Shown in pieces: positions 54,473 to 63,930 of a stretch of DNA of 64,000 bases. The translations under genes were made by a program, and so were the position numbers. The notes beneath the pieces are model-generated. The model was not told the DNA's origin. It worked only from the letters and a program-made list of their open reading frames with translations, and made no database searches. The DNA comes from an uncultured Paracoccus sp. (GTDB lineage: Bacteria; Pseudomonadota; Alphaproteobacteria; Rhodobacterales; Rhodobacteraceae). Each line of letters opens with the position of its first letter. Positions within the stretch are counted from its first letter, which is position 1. Where the stretch lies: the NCBI RefSeq assembly GCF_947496875.1, contig NZ_CANMEH010000009.1, forward strand, positions 95,515-159,514, given 5' to 3'.

Positions 54473-55716
54473 TCCGAACGGGCCTGCTGGCGATCCTTGC
54501 GGCGCCCCTGCTTGCGGGGGTCGCGCTGGCCCAGCCGGCGCAGCAGGCTGCACCGGACCGCCCGGCGGCGGCGGCGGACGCGCCCCCGGTCGATGCAGCA
54601 ACGGACGGCGATCCTGCCCCTACCCTGCGCGGCACCGGCGATCTGGGGGTCGTCATCGAACGCGCCAGCGGATCGGTGCTGGTCGTCGATCAGTCCGACC
54701 GCGCCGCAGTCTGCCGGGTCGAGGGCCTGGGCGACCTGTCCCACGCCAGCGTGGTGTTTTCGCCCGATGCCCGGTTCGCTTTCGTGTTCGGTCGCGACGG
54801 CGGGCTCAGCAAGGTCGACATCCTCGGCTGTGCGCTGGACAGCCGCATCATCCAGGGCGGCAATTCCATCGGCGGCGCCATCTCCGACGACGGCAGGCTG
54901 GTCGCGATGTCGAACTACGAGCCCGGCGGGGTAAAGGTATTCGATGCAGAGACGCTGGCCCTGGTTGCCGACGTGCCGATGGGATCCAAGACCGTTGGCC
55001 TGGCTGATGCCCCGGGATCGCGCTTCGTGGTCGCCACCTGGGACAGTGGCGAGGTTTGGGTGCTGGATCATTCGGCCGACCCCGCGGATCCGGATATCCA
55101 CAGGATCGAGAACGTCGGAGCCAATCCCTATGACGCGCTGATTACCGGCGACGGCCGCACCTATGTGGTCGGGCTGTTCGGCGAGAAGGGGCTGACCACG
55201 ATCGACTTGTGGCAGGACCCGCCCCAGCCGCGCCGCATCCTGCCGGACTATGGCCGGAACGAGCCCGACCTGCCGGTCTACAAGATGCCGCATCTGCAGG
55301 GCTGGACGCTGGCTGGCCAGACCTACGCGCTGCCTGCCGTCGGGCTGCACCAGGTGCTGTGGGCCGACGCCGCCACGGGCGACGAACTCGGCCGGACGGA
55401 GGTCGCGGGGCAGCCGGTGTTCGTGACCGCCCGCCCCGACGGACGCGAGTTGTGGGTGAACTTTGCCCCGCCCGACAACGGCACCGTGCAGGTGATCGAC
55501 AGCATGACCCATGAGGTCAAGCAGACCCTGCAGCCCGGCAATGGCATCCTGCACATGGAATTCACGCCGCGCGGCCGCGAGGTCTGGCTGTCGGCGCGCG
55601 ACGATGATCGCGTCGTCATCTACGACACCCGGACTTACCAGAAGATCGCGGAACTGCCGGCGCGCGCGCCCTCCGGCATCTTCTTCACCGACCGTGCGCA
55701 TCGGACCGGCCTATGA
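54469..55716 (+). CDS. nirF: NirF, heme d1 biosynthesis propeller protein
   Basis: Product of 415 residues. Signal peptide MIRTGLLAILAAPLLAGVALAQ, an Ala/Pro/Asp-rich linker, then a d1-type beta-propeller without any CXXCH: VFSPDARFAFVFGRDGGL, ISDDGRLVAMSNYEPGGVKV, KMPHLQGWTLAGQTYALPAV, ILHMEFTPRGREVWLSARDD. NirF is related to the d1 domain of NirS and acts late in heme d1 synthesis as a dehydrogenase-like or d1-carrying protein. The leader suggests export to the periplasm. Overlaps nirC and nirDL. Confidence 0.92.
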   Translation: MIRTGLLAILAAPLLAGVALAQPAQQAAPDRPAAAADAPPVDAATDGDPAPTLRGTGDLGVVIERASGSVLVVDQSDRAAVCRVEGLGDLSHASVVFSPDARFAFVFGRDGGLSKVDILGCALDSRIIQGGNSIGGAISDDGRLVAMSNYEPGGVKVFDAETLALVADVPMGSKTVGLADAPGSRFVVATWDSGEVWVLDHSADPADPDIHRIENVGANPYDALITGDGRTYVVGLFGEKGLTTIDLWQDPPQPRRILPDYGRNEPDLPVYKMPHLQGWTLAGQTYALPAVGLHQVLWADAATGDELGRTEVAGQPVFVTARPDGRELWVNFAPPDNGTVQVIDSMTHEVKQTLQPGNGILHMEFTPRGREVWLSARDDDRVVIYDTRTYQKIAELPARAPSGIFFTDRAHRTGL

Positions 55717-56696
55717 CGATGCTGTCGCCGCATTGCCCCGACACCCGCCTGCTGGACGAATTCCAGCGCGACCTGCCGCTGCTGCCGCGGCCCTTTGCGG
55801 CGATGGGCGAGCGGATCGGCATCGACGAGAACCAGGTGATCGCCCGCCTGACCCGGCTGCGCGACCAGGGCCGGATCACCCGGGTCGGCGCCACCTGCCG
55901 ACCCAACACCGCGGGGGCCTCGACGCTGGCGGCACTGGCGATCCCCACGGCGCGGATCGACGAGGTCGCGGCGCTGGTGGGGGCCGAGCCGGGGGTGAAC
56001 CACAGCTATCTGCGCGAGGATGAGTGGAACCTGTGGTTTGTCGCGACCGCCCCCACGCCCGACGATCTGGCGGCGACGCTGGCGCGGATCGAGGCGGCGA
56101 CCGGCCTGCAGGTGCTATCGCTGCCGCTGGTGCGGCCCTTCAACATCGACCTGGGCTTTCGCCTGAACGGCCCACGGCAGGCTCTGGGGCTGGACCGCCC
56201 GGCCGACCTGTCGGTGCTCCGCGACGACGACCGCCCGCTGCTGCAGGCGCTGTCCTCCGGGCTGGAACTGGTTCCGCGCCCCTATGCAGCGCTGGCCCGG
56301 CAGCTTGGCCGCGACGAGTCCGAGGTGATCGCCCGGATCGGCGTTCTGGCGCGGGCGCGGATCCTGACCCGGGTCGGCGTGATCGTGCGCCACCGGGCGC
56401 TGGGATGGGCTGCGAACGCCATGGTGGTGTGGCGCGTGGCGGATCCATCCGTCGAATCCGCCGGTCGGGCCCTGGCGCAGGTGCCGGGGGTGACTCTGTG
56501 CTATCAGCGCCGCATCGTGCCCGGTCTATGGGACTGGCCGCTGTTCTGCATGATCCACGGGCGCAGCCGAGCCGAGGCGCTCGCGGTGCTTGACCGGGCC
56601 CGGGACTTGCCCGACCTTGCCGAGGTCCAGCACAAGATTTTGTTCTCCACCCGCTGCTTCAAGCAGCGCGGTGCCCTGATCGAGGCAGCAGCATGA
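55713..56696 (+). CDS. nirD: NirDL, fused siroheme decarboxylase subunits
   Basis: Product of 327 residues containing two Lrp/AsnC-like halves in tandem: residues 1-150 (LLDEFQRDLPLLPRPFAAMGERIG; DQGRITRVGATCRPNTAG; NHSYLREDEWNLWFVAT) and about 185-327 (LLQALSSGLELVPRPYAALARQLG; ARILTRVGVIVRHRALGWAANAMVVW). Separate nirD and nirL genes are thus one gene here, as in some other denitrifiers. With NirG and NirH it decarboxylates siroheme to didecarboxysiroheme in the cytoplasm. Confidence 0.9.
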   Translation: MTMLSPHCPDTRLLDEFQRDLPLLPRPFAAMGERIGIDENQVIARLTRLRDQGRITRVGATCRPNTAGASTLAALAIPTARIDEVAALVGAEPGVNHSYLREDEWNLWFVATAPTPDDLAATLARIEAATGLQVLSLPLVRPFNIDLGFRLNGPRQALGLDRPADLSVLRDDDRPLLQALSSGLELVPRPYAALARQLGRDESEVIARIGVLARARILTRVGVIVRHRALGWAANAMVVWRVADPSVESAGRALAQVPGVTLCYQRRIVPGLWDWPLFCMIHGRSRAEALAVLDRARDLPDLAEVQHKILFSTRCFKQRGALIEAAA

Positions 56697-57175
56697 GCCG
56701 GCCGATGCGCAATGTGCTGCCCGGCGACGCGCTGGACGCGACGGATCGCGCCATCCTGAACGCGCTGCAGGACGGATTTCCCCTGACCCCCGCCCCGTTC
56801 GACGAAGCCGGCGCCCAGTTGGGGATCGACGCGGATGATCTGATCCATCGACTGATCCGGCTGCGGGAACTGGGTGCGATCACGCGATTCGGCCCGTTCT
56901 TCGACGCGGCGGCCATGGGCGGTGCCTTCTGCCTGTGCGCGATGGCCGTGCCTGCCGATCGCTTTGACGAGGTCCTGACAAAGGTCAATGCGCACCCCGA
57001 GGTCGCGCATAATTATGAACGCACCCACAAGCTGAACATGTGGTTCGTTCTGGCTACCGACGATCCGGACGGGATCGAGCGGACGGCACGGGCGATCGAG
57101 GATGAAACGGGACTGAAGGTGATGCTGTTTCCCAAGCTCGAGGAATATTTCATCGGCTTCCGGGTTCAGGCGTGA
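56693..57175 (+). CDS. nirG: NirG, siroheme decarboxylase subunit
   Basis: Product of 160 residues. Lrp/AsnC-like: helix-turn-helix part LNALQDGFPLTPAPFDEAGAQLG, LRELGAITRFGPFFDAAAMGGAFCLC, and NYERTHKLNMWFVLATDDPDGI in the ligand half. Works with NirDL and NirH in siroheme decarboxylation. ATGA overlaps with both neighbours. Confidence 0.9.
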   Translation: MSRPMRNVLPGDALDATDRAILNALQDGFPLTPAPFDEAGAQLGIDADDLIHRLIRLRELGAITRFGPFFDAAAMGGAFCLCAMAVPADRFDEVLTKVNAHPEVAHNYERTHKLNMWFVLATDDPDGIERTARAIEDETGLKVMLFPKLEEYFIGFRVQA

Positions 57176-57672
57176 CCGCCCCCGACCCCGGGCTCGATCC
57201 GGTTGACCGGTCGATCGTGCGCGCCACGCAGGCCGGTCTGCCGCTGACCCGCGCGCCCTACGCGGCCATCGCCCAGCAGCTGGAGCGGTCCGAGGACGAG
57301 GTGATCGCCCGCATGCAGGCGATGCTGGATCGCGGCATCATCCGGCGAATCGCGATCGCGCCGAACCATTACGCTCTCGGCATGACCGCCAACGGGATGA
57401 GCGTCTGGGACGTGGATGACGGCCGCATCTCGGAACTCGGGGCGCAGATCGGAGCGCTGCCCTTCGTCACCCATTGCTACCAGCGTCCGCGCGCGCTGCC
57501 CGACTGGCCATACAACCTGTTCGCGATGCTGCACGGTTCGGACCGGACCCAGGTCGAGGAGAAGCGCCGCCAGGTCGAGGCACTGCTGGGCGACGCCTGC
57601 CACGGCCAGGACATCCTGTATTCCACCCGAATCCTGAAAAAGACCGGCCTGCGCCTGCGCGACGCCGACTGA
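57172..57672 (+). CDS. nirH: NirH, siroheme decarboxylase subunit
   Basis: Product of 166 residues starting at GTG 57172 in an overlap with nirG. Lrp/AsnC-like: VRATQAGLPLTRAPYAAIAQQL, LDRGIIRRIAIAPNHYALGMTANGMSVWDV, HCYQRPRALPDWPYNLFAMLHG, ILYSTRILKKTGLRL. The HCYQRPR and YNLFAM blocks parallel those in the L half of NirDL, consistent with a common origin. Confidence 0.9.
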   Translation: MTAPDPGLDPVDRSIVRATQAGLPLTRAPYAAIAQQLERSEDEVIARMQAMLDRGIIRRIAIAPNHYALGMTANGMSVWDVDDGRISELGAQIGALPFVTHCYQRPRALPDWPYNLFAMLHGSDRTQVEEKRRQVEALLGDACHGQDILYSTRILKKTGLRLRDAD

Positions 57673-57681
57673 GGGAGAGCC

Positions 57682-58905
57682 ATGTTCCGACTGACCCAGT
57701 ACATGCACCAGCTGGTGCACCCTACCCCGGTTCGCCGGCGCGGCACGCCGGGCAAGGTCCGGCCAGTGGTGATCTGGAACCTGACCCGCACCTGCAACCT
57801 GCGCTGCCGGCACTGCTACACGGTCTCGTCCGACAACGTGTTCCCCGGCGAACTGACCCATGAACAGGCGCTTGGCGTTCTGGACGACCTGTCGGCGTTC
57901 CGGATTCCGGCCCTGATCCTGTCGGGCGGCGAGCCGCTGAGCCGGTTCGATTTCTGGGACCTGGCCGAACGTGCCCGCGAACTGGATTTCCGGCATCTGT
58001 CGCTTTCCACGAACGGGACCAAGCTGGGCGACCCCGGCGTCGCCGACCGGGTGGCCGCCCTGGGGTTCGACTATGTCGGGATCAGCCTAGACGGGATCGG
58101 CGCCACCAACGACTGGTTCCGCGGCGTGGACGGGGCGTTCGCCAACGCGCTGGCCGGGGTGCGGGCCTGCAAGGCGCGGGGCGTGAAGGTCGGGCTGCGG
58201 TTCACCATCACCCGCGACAATGGCGACCAGCTGCCGCAGATGCTCGACCTGTGCGACAGCGAAGGGGTGGACAAGTTCTACCTGTCGCACCTCGTCTACG
58301 CGGGCCGAGGTGACAAGCACCGGGGCGAGGATCAGGAACACGCGCATACCCGCACCGCGATGGACCTGCTGATTGAGCGGGCGTGGGACGCCGTGTCCGG
58401 CGGCCGGCCGCTGGAGATTGTTACCGGCAACAACGACGCCGACGCGGTCTATTTCATGCGGTGGGCCGAACGGCATTTCGCACCCGAGGCGGTGGCGCAC
58501 ATGCGCGACCACCTTGTGGCTTGGGGCGGCAATTCGTCGGGACTGGGCGTCGCCAATATCGACCCGCAGGGCAAGGTCCATCCCGACACCTACTGGTCCG
58601 ACTACACGATCGGTTCGGTCAAGGAAAAGCCGTTCAGCGCCTGGTGGACCGGTGATGATCCCATGCTGGCCACCCTACGGACACGACCGCGCCCGCTGAA
58701 GGGGCGCTGCGGCGCCTGCGGGTTCCGGGATGTCTGCGGGGGCAACACCCGCATCCGCGCCCTGCAGTTGACCGGTGATCCCTGGGCCGAGGACCCGGCC
58801 TGCTACATGTCCAATGCCGAAATCGGGGTCGAGGACGATCTCGACCGCCTGACCGTCACGCCGTTTCGCGGGAAAAGCCATGATCCGGCGCACCGCTTCT
58901 TCTGA
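57682..58905 (+). CDS. nirJ: NirJ, radical SAM enzyme of heme d1 synthesis
   Basis: Product of 407 residues with GAGGGAGAG before ATG 57682. Radical SAM motif C-x3-C-x2-C in [19 protein letters not shown]-binding [16 protein letters not shown], and a SPASM-like C-terminal cysteine set ([16 protein letters not shown], then CYM). NirJ removes propionate side chains of didecarboxysiroheme to form the d1 oxo groups. Cytoplasmic; two 4Fe-4S clusters are expected. Confidence 0.93.
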   Translation: MFRLTQYMHQLVHPTPVRRRGTPGKVRPVVIWNLTRTCNLRCRHCYTVSSDNVFPGELTHEQALGVLDDLSAFRIPALILSGGEPLSRFDFWDLAERARELDFRHLSLSTNGTKLGDPGVADRVAALGFDYVGISLDGIGATNDWFRGVDGAFANALAGVRACKARGVKVGLRFTITRDNGDQLPQMLDLCDSEGVDKFYLSHLVYAGRGDKHRGEDQEHAHTRTAMDLLIERAWDAVSGGRPLEIVTGNNDADAVYFMRWAERHFAPEAVAHMRDHLVAWGGNSSGLGVANIDPQGKVHPDTYWSDYTIGSVKEKPFSAWWTGDDPMLATLRTRPRPLKGRCGACGFRDVCGGNTRIRALQLTGDPWAEDPACYMSNAEIGVEDDLDRLTVTPFRGKSHDPAHRFF

Positions 58906-60547
58906 CCCGGTGACAGTTGGCGGCCATATGCGCGGACGGAAGTTGAACGAAAACCTTCGGGGCGGATCTGCATTGATTGCAGGACACCCGCTCGCCGTAC
59001 GCGGGCTGCGCAGGCTATCGGCTGCGGTGGCGCTGGTGCTGGCAATGCCCGTCAGCGGCCAGGCAGACGCAGCGGCGGATTACGCCGAACATTGCGCCAG
59101 TTGCCACGCCGAGAACCGGCTGGGCGGCACCGGCCCGGCGCTGATCCCGGACACGCTGCGCCGTGCCAAGGGGCTGGACGAGGTCATCGCGCATGGCAGG
59201 GCCGCGACCCAGATGCCAGGCTTTGCCGACCAGCTCAGCGGCGAGCAGATCGCCGCGCTGGTCGACTACATCACCGCACCCGTCGAGAACGTGCCGGACT
59301 GGACCGAAGCCGAGATCGCCGCCAGCCGTGAATTGGCCGATGACTATGCGCCGGCGGAAAAGCCGGTGTTCGATGCCGATCCGATGAACATCACCCTGGT
59401 GGTGGAAACCGGTGATCATCACGTCAGCGTCCTCGATGGCGACACGTTCGACGTGCTTGACCGCTTTGCCACGCCCTATGCCGTGCATGGCGGTCCCAAG
59501 TTCAGCCCCGACGGACGATACGTGTTCATCATGTCGCGCGACGGCTGGGTGCAGAAATACGACATCTGGTCGCTGGCAGAGGTCGGCCGCGTCCGCGCCG
59601 GCCTGAACAGCCGCAACATCGCGATGAGCCATGACGGCAAGTGGCTGGCGGTGGCGAACTATCTGCCGCAGACCCTGACCATCCTGTCGACGTCCGACCT
59701 GTCGCCGGTAAAGGTCCTCGAGGTGACGGCCCGCGACGGCACGCCCAGCCGCGTGTCGGCCGTCTATCAGGCGCCGCAGCGGCAAAGCTTCATCCTGGCC
59801 CTGAAGGATGCGCCGGAGATCTGGGAGGTCGGGACCGATCCCGGCGCAGGCCCGTATTACGACGGCTATGTCCACACCTTCGAAAAGGGAATGGAGGAAG
59901 CCTATGGCGCGCAGGAAGGGCTGTTCGCCCGGCGGCGCATGCCGATCGAGGAGCCGCTGGACGATTTCTTCTTCGACCCTGACTACAAGAACCTGATCGG
60001 CACCAATCGCGAAGGCACCAAGGGTGTGGTCATCAACCTGACCACCGGGTCCAAAGTCGCCGAGTTGCCCTTGCCCGGCATGCCGCATCTCGGATCGGGC
60101 ATCACCTGGGACCGCGACGGCCGCAAGGTCATGGCCACGCCGCACCTGAACGAAGGCGTGCTGTCGGTCATCGACATGACGGACTGGAGCCTGGTCAGGC
60201 AGATCGGGACGGACGGGCCCGGTTTCTTCCTGCGCAGCCACGAGACGTCGCCCTATGTCTGGGCGGACGTGTTCTTTGGTCCCCACAAGGACAAGATGCA
60301 CATCATCGACAAGCAGTCGCTGGACATCGTCCGGACGCTGGACCCCGCCCCCGGCAAGACGGTCGCGCATACCGAGTTTACCCGCGACGGCAGCCATGCG
60401 CTGGTGTCGATCTGGGAAGACGACGGCGCCGTGATCGTCTATGACGCCAACACGCTGGAAGAAGTCCGGCGCCTGCCGATGCGCAAACCCTCGGGCAAGT
60501 ACAATGTCTGGAACAAGATCACGTTTTCCGATGGCACCAGTCACTGA
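58880..60547 (+). CDS. nirN: NirN, c/d1-type cytochrome of heme d1 maturation
   Basis: Product of 555 residues from ATG 58880, which overlaps nirJ. ATG 58928, or a TTG near 58973 with a good purine site, is also possible and would bring the leader [22 protein letters not shown] nearer the start. Cytochrome c domain C72-AS-C75-H76, then a NirS-like propeller: [72 protein letters not shown]. NirN oxidises dihydro-d1 and hands d1 to NirS in the periplasm. Its end overlaps the next gene by 17 nt. Confidence 0.88.
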   Translation: MIRRTASSDPVTVGGHMRGRKLNENLRGGSALIAGHPLAVRGLRRLSAAVALVLAMPVSGQADAAADYAEHCASCHAENRLGGTGPALIPDTLRRAKGLDEVIAHGRAATQMPGFADQLSGEQIAALVDYITAPVENVPDWTEAEIAASRELADDYAPAEKPVFDADPMNITLVVETGDHHVSVLDGDTFDVLDRFATPYAVHGGPKFSPDGRYVFIMSRDGWVQKYDIWSLAEVGRVRAGLNSRNIAMSHDGKWLAVANYLPQTLTILSTSDLSPVKVLEVTARDGTPSRVSAVYQAPQRQSFILALKDAPEIWEVGTDPGAGPYYDGYVHTFEKGMEEAYGAQEGLFARRRMPIEEPLDDFFFDPDYKNLIGTNREGTKGVVINLTTGSKVAELPLPGMPHLGSGITWDRDGRKVMATPHLNEGVLSVIDMTDWSLVRQIGTDGPGFFLRSHETSPYVWADVFFGPHKDKMHIIDKQSLDIVRTLDPAPGKTVAHTEFTRDGSHALVSIWEDDGAVIVYDANTLEEVRRLPMRKPSGKYNVWNKITFSDGTSH

Positions 60548-61238
60548 AGCGGCAATCATCGCGCACGGGCAGCCGGGCGATCCCGCGCCGCTGCAGGCGC
60601 AGATCGACGAACTGGCGGTGCGCGTCGCGGCCGAACTGGGCGGCGGCTGGGTCGTCCACGGTGCCACGCTTGCCTGCGGCTGTTCGGTTCGCCGGGCGGC
60701 GCGGGCACAGCTGGTCTACCCCGTGTTCATGGCCGAGGGATGGTTCACGCGGTCCGAACTGCCGCGGCGGCTCGGCATGGCCGGCGCCGCGGATTACACG
60801 GTTCTGCAGCCGCTGGGGCTGGACCCGGCGATGCCGCAGATCGGATTGGACCTGGCGCTGGACAGTGCCGCATCTGCCGGGATCGACCCAGCGACCGCGG
60901 AGCTGGTGGTGGTCGGGCATGGCTCGCAGAAGTCGCGCGGATCGGCGACGGCCACGCGCGCCTTCGCCGATGCACTTGCCGCGTCGGGGCGATTCAGGGG
61001 CGTGACCTGCGGCTTCATCGAGGAAGAGCCGTTCTTTGCCCGGTTGCAGATCACCGGCCCGGCGATCTGCCTGCCATTCTTCGCCACCACCGCCGGACAC
61101 GTGTCCGAGGATGTGCCGCAGGGCTGGGAAGCCATCGGAAACCCCGGACCGATCGCCCCGGCCATCGGCACCGCAGCGGCAATCCCGGCCTGCATCGCGG
61201 CCGCGTTGACCGCTGCACGCCGGCAGAACGCGGCATGA
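60531..61238 (+). CDS. CbiX-like chelatase, candidate sirohydrochlorin ferrochelatase
   Basis: Product of 235 residues. ATG 60531 lies inside the nirN end (17-nt overlap), so it is co-translated with the nir operon. Two chelatase-type His motifs: AAIIAHGQPGDP near the N-terminus and ELVVVGHGSQKSRGSATA in the second half, with TCGFIEEEPFFA (Glu) following, as in class II chelatases. It is Cys-poor with no membrane segment. Heme d1 synthesis needs iron put into sirohydrochlorin before NirDLGH; nirE makes its precursor, but no ferrochelatase is otherwise encoded here. That role is inferred. Confidence 0.7.
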   Translation: MAPVTEAAIIAHGQPGDPAPLQAQIDELAVRVAAELGGGWVVHGATLACGCSVRRAARAQLVYPVFMAEGWFTRSELPRRLGMAGAADYTVLQPLGLDPAMPQIGLDLALDSAASAGIDPATAELVVVGHGSQKSRGSATATRAFADALAASGRFRGVTCGFIEEEPFFARLQITGPAICLPFFATTAGHVSEDVPQGWEAIGNPGPIAPAIGTAAAIPACIAAALTAARRQNAA

Positions 61239-61483
61239 CCCCGGAACGCGCCCGGATGTGGCGGCTCGGGCTGCTGCTCTATCCGTTCACGGCGGCGGCC
61301 GTGGCGATCAACCTGTTCATGCTGTCGTTGATGGGTAATGCGGTGGGCATCGGCTCGCTGTCGCCGGTCACCTCGGTGGTGGTGTCGGTGATCCTGGGCA
61401 TTCCCGCAACCTGGCTGGCTGCCCGCTGGGTCCGCAGCCTGATCGACGAGGCCGAGGGGCGCGGCCCGGTGCATCGCGACTGA
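61235..61483 (+). CDS. Small two-helix membrane protein in the nir operon
   Basis: Product of 82 residues, ATGA overlap with the chelatase-like gene. Two membrane segments: LGLLLYPFTAAAVAINLFMLSLM and VTSVVVSVILGIPATWLAARWV, then a short charged tail. No family recognised. Being translationally coupled to the end of the nir genes suggests an accessory role in the membrane. Confidence 0.62.
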   Translation: MTPERARMWRLGLLLYPFTAAAVAINLFMLSLMGNAVGIGSLSPVTSVVVSVILGIPATWLAARWVRSLIDEAEGRGPVHRD

Positions 61484-61561
61484 GCGGGCCGGAAATCCTT
61501 CGCCGGGTTGAGCCTGGACGTGCGGGTGCCTATCTTGCAGGGACGCGCGAAAGGACGGCCC

Positions 61562-61951
61562 ATGTTCTCGATCCCCGGCAAATCCCCCGTTACCATCACC
61601 CCCGCCGCCGAGGCGCAGATTGCCCGGCTGATATCCGGCAAGGACGCCGCCGGGCTGCGCATCGGCCTGAAGAAGGGCGGATGCGCCGGCATGGAATACA
61701 CGATGGAGCTGGCGGACGCCCCCTCCCCGGGCGACGAGGTGGTGGAACAGGGTGCCGCCCGGATCCTCATCGCGCCCACCGCCCAGATGTTCCTATTCGG
61801 GACCGAGATCGACTATGCGACCGGCCTGCTGGACAGCGGCTTCAGGTTCCGAAATCCGAATGTCACCGACAGCTGCGGCTGCGGAGAATCGGTCAGCTTT
61901 TCGATCGCGCGCGACGGAGAGGCCGCCGCAGAGGCGCGGTCGGGCACCTGA
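61562..61951 (+). CDS. A-type iron-sulfur carrier (IscA/SufA family)
   Basis: Product of 129 residues from ATG 61562; a longer TTG start at 61508 has no similarity. HesB/IscA fold with the three cysteines: KKGGCAGMEY and SCGCGESVSF. It carries or passes Fe-S clusters to target proteins. 78 bp after the small membrane-protein gene and the same strand, so it may share the nir transcript; NirJ and NirI both need 4Fe-4S clusters. That functional link is inferred. Confidence 0.85.
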   Translation: MFSIPGKSPVTITPAAEAQIARLISGKDAAGLRIGLKKGGCAGMEYTMELADAPSPGDEVVEQGAARILIAPTAQMFLFGTEIDYATGLLDSGFRFRNPNVTDSCGCGESVSFSIARDGEAAAEARSGT

Positions 61952-62027
61952 TCATCCCGCTGGACGAGGGTTGATCCCGTCCGCCCTCCTCGCCTAAGCC
62001 CTTGGCAACTTCGGTCAAGGGAAAGGG

Positions 62028-62780
62028 ATGGACATGGCCCCGCGCAAGCTCGCCGCCGGCAATTGGAAGATGAACGGATCGCTGGCCGCGCTGGCCGAAA
62101 TCGACAGCCTGCTGGGCGGTGACGAACCCGATTGCGAAGTGCTGATCTGCCCGCCCGCGACGCTGATCCACCCGATGGTCGCGCGGATCGCAGGCGGCTG
62201 GATCGCCGTGGGTGGCCAGGACTGCCATGCCAGGGACAGCGGCGCCCATACCGGCGACGTCTCGGCCCCACAGTTGGTCGATGTCGGCGCCGATTACGTC
62301 ATCGTCGGCCATTCCGAGCGCCGCACCGATCACGCCGAGGATGATGCAAGCGTCGCGGCCAAGGCCGTCGCGGCTCACGAGGCCGGCCTGACCAGCGTGA
62401 TCTGCGTCGGCGAGACCGAGGCGCAGCGCGACGGCGACCAGACGCTGAAGGTCATCGCACGCCAACTCGCCGGATCCGTTCCGGACTGCGCCACGGCCGA
62501 CAATACCGTGATCGCCTATGAGCCGGTGTGGGCGATCGGCACCGGTCGAACCCCGACTACCGAGCAGATCGCCGAGGTCCACGCCGCCATGCGCCAGGCG
62601 CTGGTCACCCGCTTTGGCGACGGGGACGCCTTCCGACTGCTCTACGGGGGAAGCGTCAAGCCGGGCAATGCGGCCGAGATCTTTGCGATCCCGCATGTCG
62701 ACGGGGCGCTGGTCGGCGGCGCAAGCCTGATGGCTGCGGATTTCGGTCCGATCATCTCGGCCCTGAACGCCGCCGACTGA
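62028..62780 (+). CDS. tpiA: Triosephosphate isomerase
   Basis: Product of 250 residues (248 if ATG 62034). AAGGG lies 6 nt before ATG 62028. All TIM active-site parts are present: AAGNWKMNG (Lys), VIVGHSERR (His), AYEPVWAIGTGRTPT (Glu and the flexible loop), LYGGSVKPGN and DGALVGGASL. Interconverts dihydroxyacetone phosphate and glyceraldehyde 3-phosphate in the cytoplasm. Follows the iron-sulfur carrier by 76 bp. A TTGG/TCAA pair upstream has wrong spacing for an NNR box. Confidence 0.95.
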   Translation: MDMAPRKLAAGNWKMNGSLAALAEIDSLLGGDEPDCEVLICPPATLIHPMVARIAGGWIAVGGQDCHARDSGAHTGDVSAPQLVDVGADYVIVGHSERRTDHAEDDASVAAKAVAAHEAGLTSVICVGETEAQRDGDQTLKVIARQLAGSVPDCATADNTVIAYEPVWAIGTGRTPTTEQIAEVHAAMRQALVTRFGDGDAFRLLYGGSVKPGNAAEIFAIPHVDGALVGGASLMAADFGPIISALNAAD

Positions 62781-62890
62781 CGCCGGACCGGACCGGCGAT
62801 CTAGGTCCTCGTCCGCCGGCCTGCGTGACGGTTGTCTTGTTGCAGCGCGCCGGCCGTGGCACGGTCCGGCCGACGCAAGCGGGGGCCACA

Positions 62891-63709
62891 GTGGCAGATA
62901 CCGACGGCAAACAGATCATTTGCATCAAGTGGGGCACGCAATACGGGCCGCACTATGCCAACCGGTTGCGGGCCATGGTGGCGCGCAACATCACGCCCCC
63001 GTTTCGCCTGATCTGCTTTACCGACGACGCAACGGGGCTGCACCCCGACATCGTGGTCCGCCCCCTGCCCGAATTCAGCTACGAGGCCCCGGTCAACACC
63101 AAGGGCAAGTGGCCCAAGTCGCGCCTGTGGGGTGATCTGGGCGACATCACCGGAACCGTGCTGTTCCTGGATCTGGACGTCGTCATCACCGGCAGCCTTG
63201 ACGATTTCTTTACCTTCGGCGAGCCCGACGACACCGTTCTGGCCACCAATCCGAACACCTGGTTCGAGCCGCGGGTCGGCCAGACCTCGGTCTACCGGAT
63301 GCAGGTCGGGCGGCTGGCGCCGCTGCAGCAGATGTTCCGCGCGGACCCGCAGGGCATCGCCGATCGCTATCGCTACGAACAGCGCTTCGTCACCCGCAAC
63401 GCGCCGGGCGGCGTCAAGTTCTGGCCGCGCGGCTGGGTCGCTCATTTCCGCCGCCACTGCGTGCCCCCGATGCCGTTGCGCTACTGGGTGGAACCCCGCA
63501 TCCCGCGCGGCGCCCGCGTGGTGATCTTTCCCGGCGGGCTGAACCCGCCCGACGCCATCGCCGGACGGTGGAGCGATCAGGTCCCGGTGCGGGACCTGCG
63601 CGGGCATTTCCGGGCCGCCTTCGACGGCAGCCGTCAGGAGAGCCTGCCCCGGCATCTTCGGCATTTCGTCCGGCCGGCAAGCTGGGTCGAGGCGCTGTGG
63701 CGCGACTGA
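62891..63709 (+). CDS. Glycosyltransferase-like protein (GT-A fold, DxD motif)
   Basis: Product of 272 residues from GTG 62891, with GGGGG upstream; no ATG is available at the right place. IICIKWGTQYGPHYANRL at the N-terminus, LICFTDDATGLHP, then VLFLDLDVVITGSLDDFF carrying the DxD metal/sugar-nucleotide motif, and a C-terminal HFRRHCVP.MPLRYW and VIFPGGLNPP. Probably transfers a sugar to a surface polysaccharide or lipid; donor and acceptor unknown. A stand-alone gene. Confidence 0.72.
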   Translation: MADTDGKQIICIKWGTQYGPHYANRLRAMVARNITPPFRLICFTDDATGLHPDIVVRPLPEFSYEAPVNTKGKWPKSRLWGDLGDITGTVLFLDLDVVITGSLDDFFTFGEPDDTVLATNPNTWFEPRVGQTSVYRMQVGRLAPLQQMFRADPQGIADRYRYEQRFVTRNAPGGVKFWPRGWVAHFRRHCVPPMPLRYWVEPRIPRGARVVIFPGGLNPPDAIAGRWSDQVPVRDLRGHFRAAFDGSRQESLPRHLRHFVRPASWVEALWRD

Positions 63710-63930
63710 CCGGCGCACCGGCAAGCTGGCACCGGCTGCCGGATCCGATGGCAGTTGAACTGGGGCACGCGGTCGCAGGCTTCGGCTATCTGGAGGACAT
63801 GCTGAAGCGCACGATCTTCGCGCTGGAACGGGACAGCCTGCCCGGCGCGATCCGCCCGCGGGATTTCCGCGCTTGGCTGGGCCGGATGGACGACGTGGCG
63901 GTCGACACGCTGGGCGCGCTGATTGGGTAG
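63697..63930 (+). CDS. Small hypothetical protein, 3' end cut by an insertion sequence
   Basis: The frame from GTG 63697 (overlapping the preceding gene by 13 nt) reads ARLTGAPASWHRLPDPMAV, ELGHAVAGFGYLEDMLKRTIFAL, PRDFRAWLGRMDDVAVDTLGALI and then ends in GGG-TAG supplied by the IS-like sequence. The native C-terminus is thus probably lost. A helical family of unknown function; 77 residues remain. Confidence 0.5.
   Translation: MARLTGAPASWHRLPDPMAVELGHAVAGFGYLEDMLKRTIFALERDSLPGAIRPRDFRAWLGRMDDVAVDTLGALIG

Noticed and set aside
62002..62017. TTGGCAACTTCGGTCAA-like possible NNR box before tpiA
   Set aside because: The half-sites are imperfect and the spacing is wrong (16-bp span rather than 14). 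A chance match is more likely.
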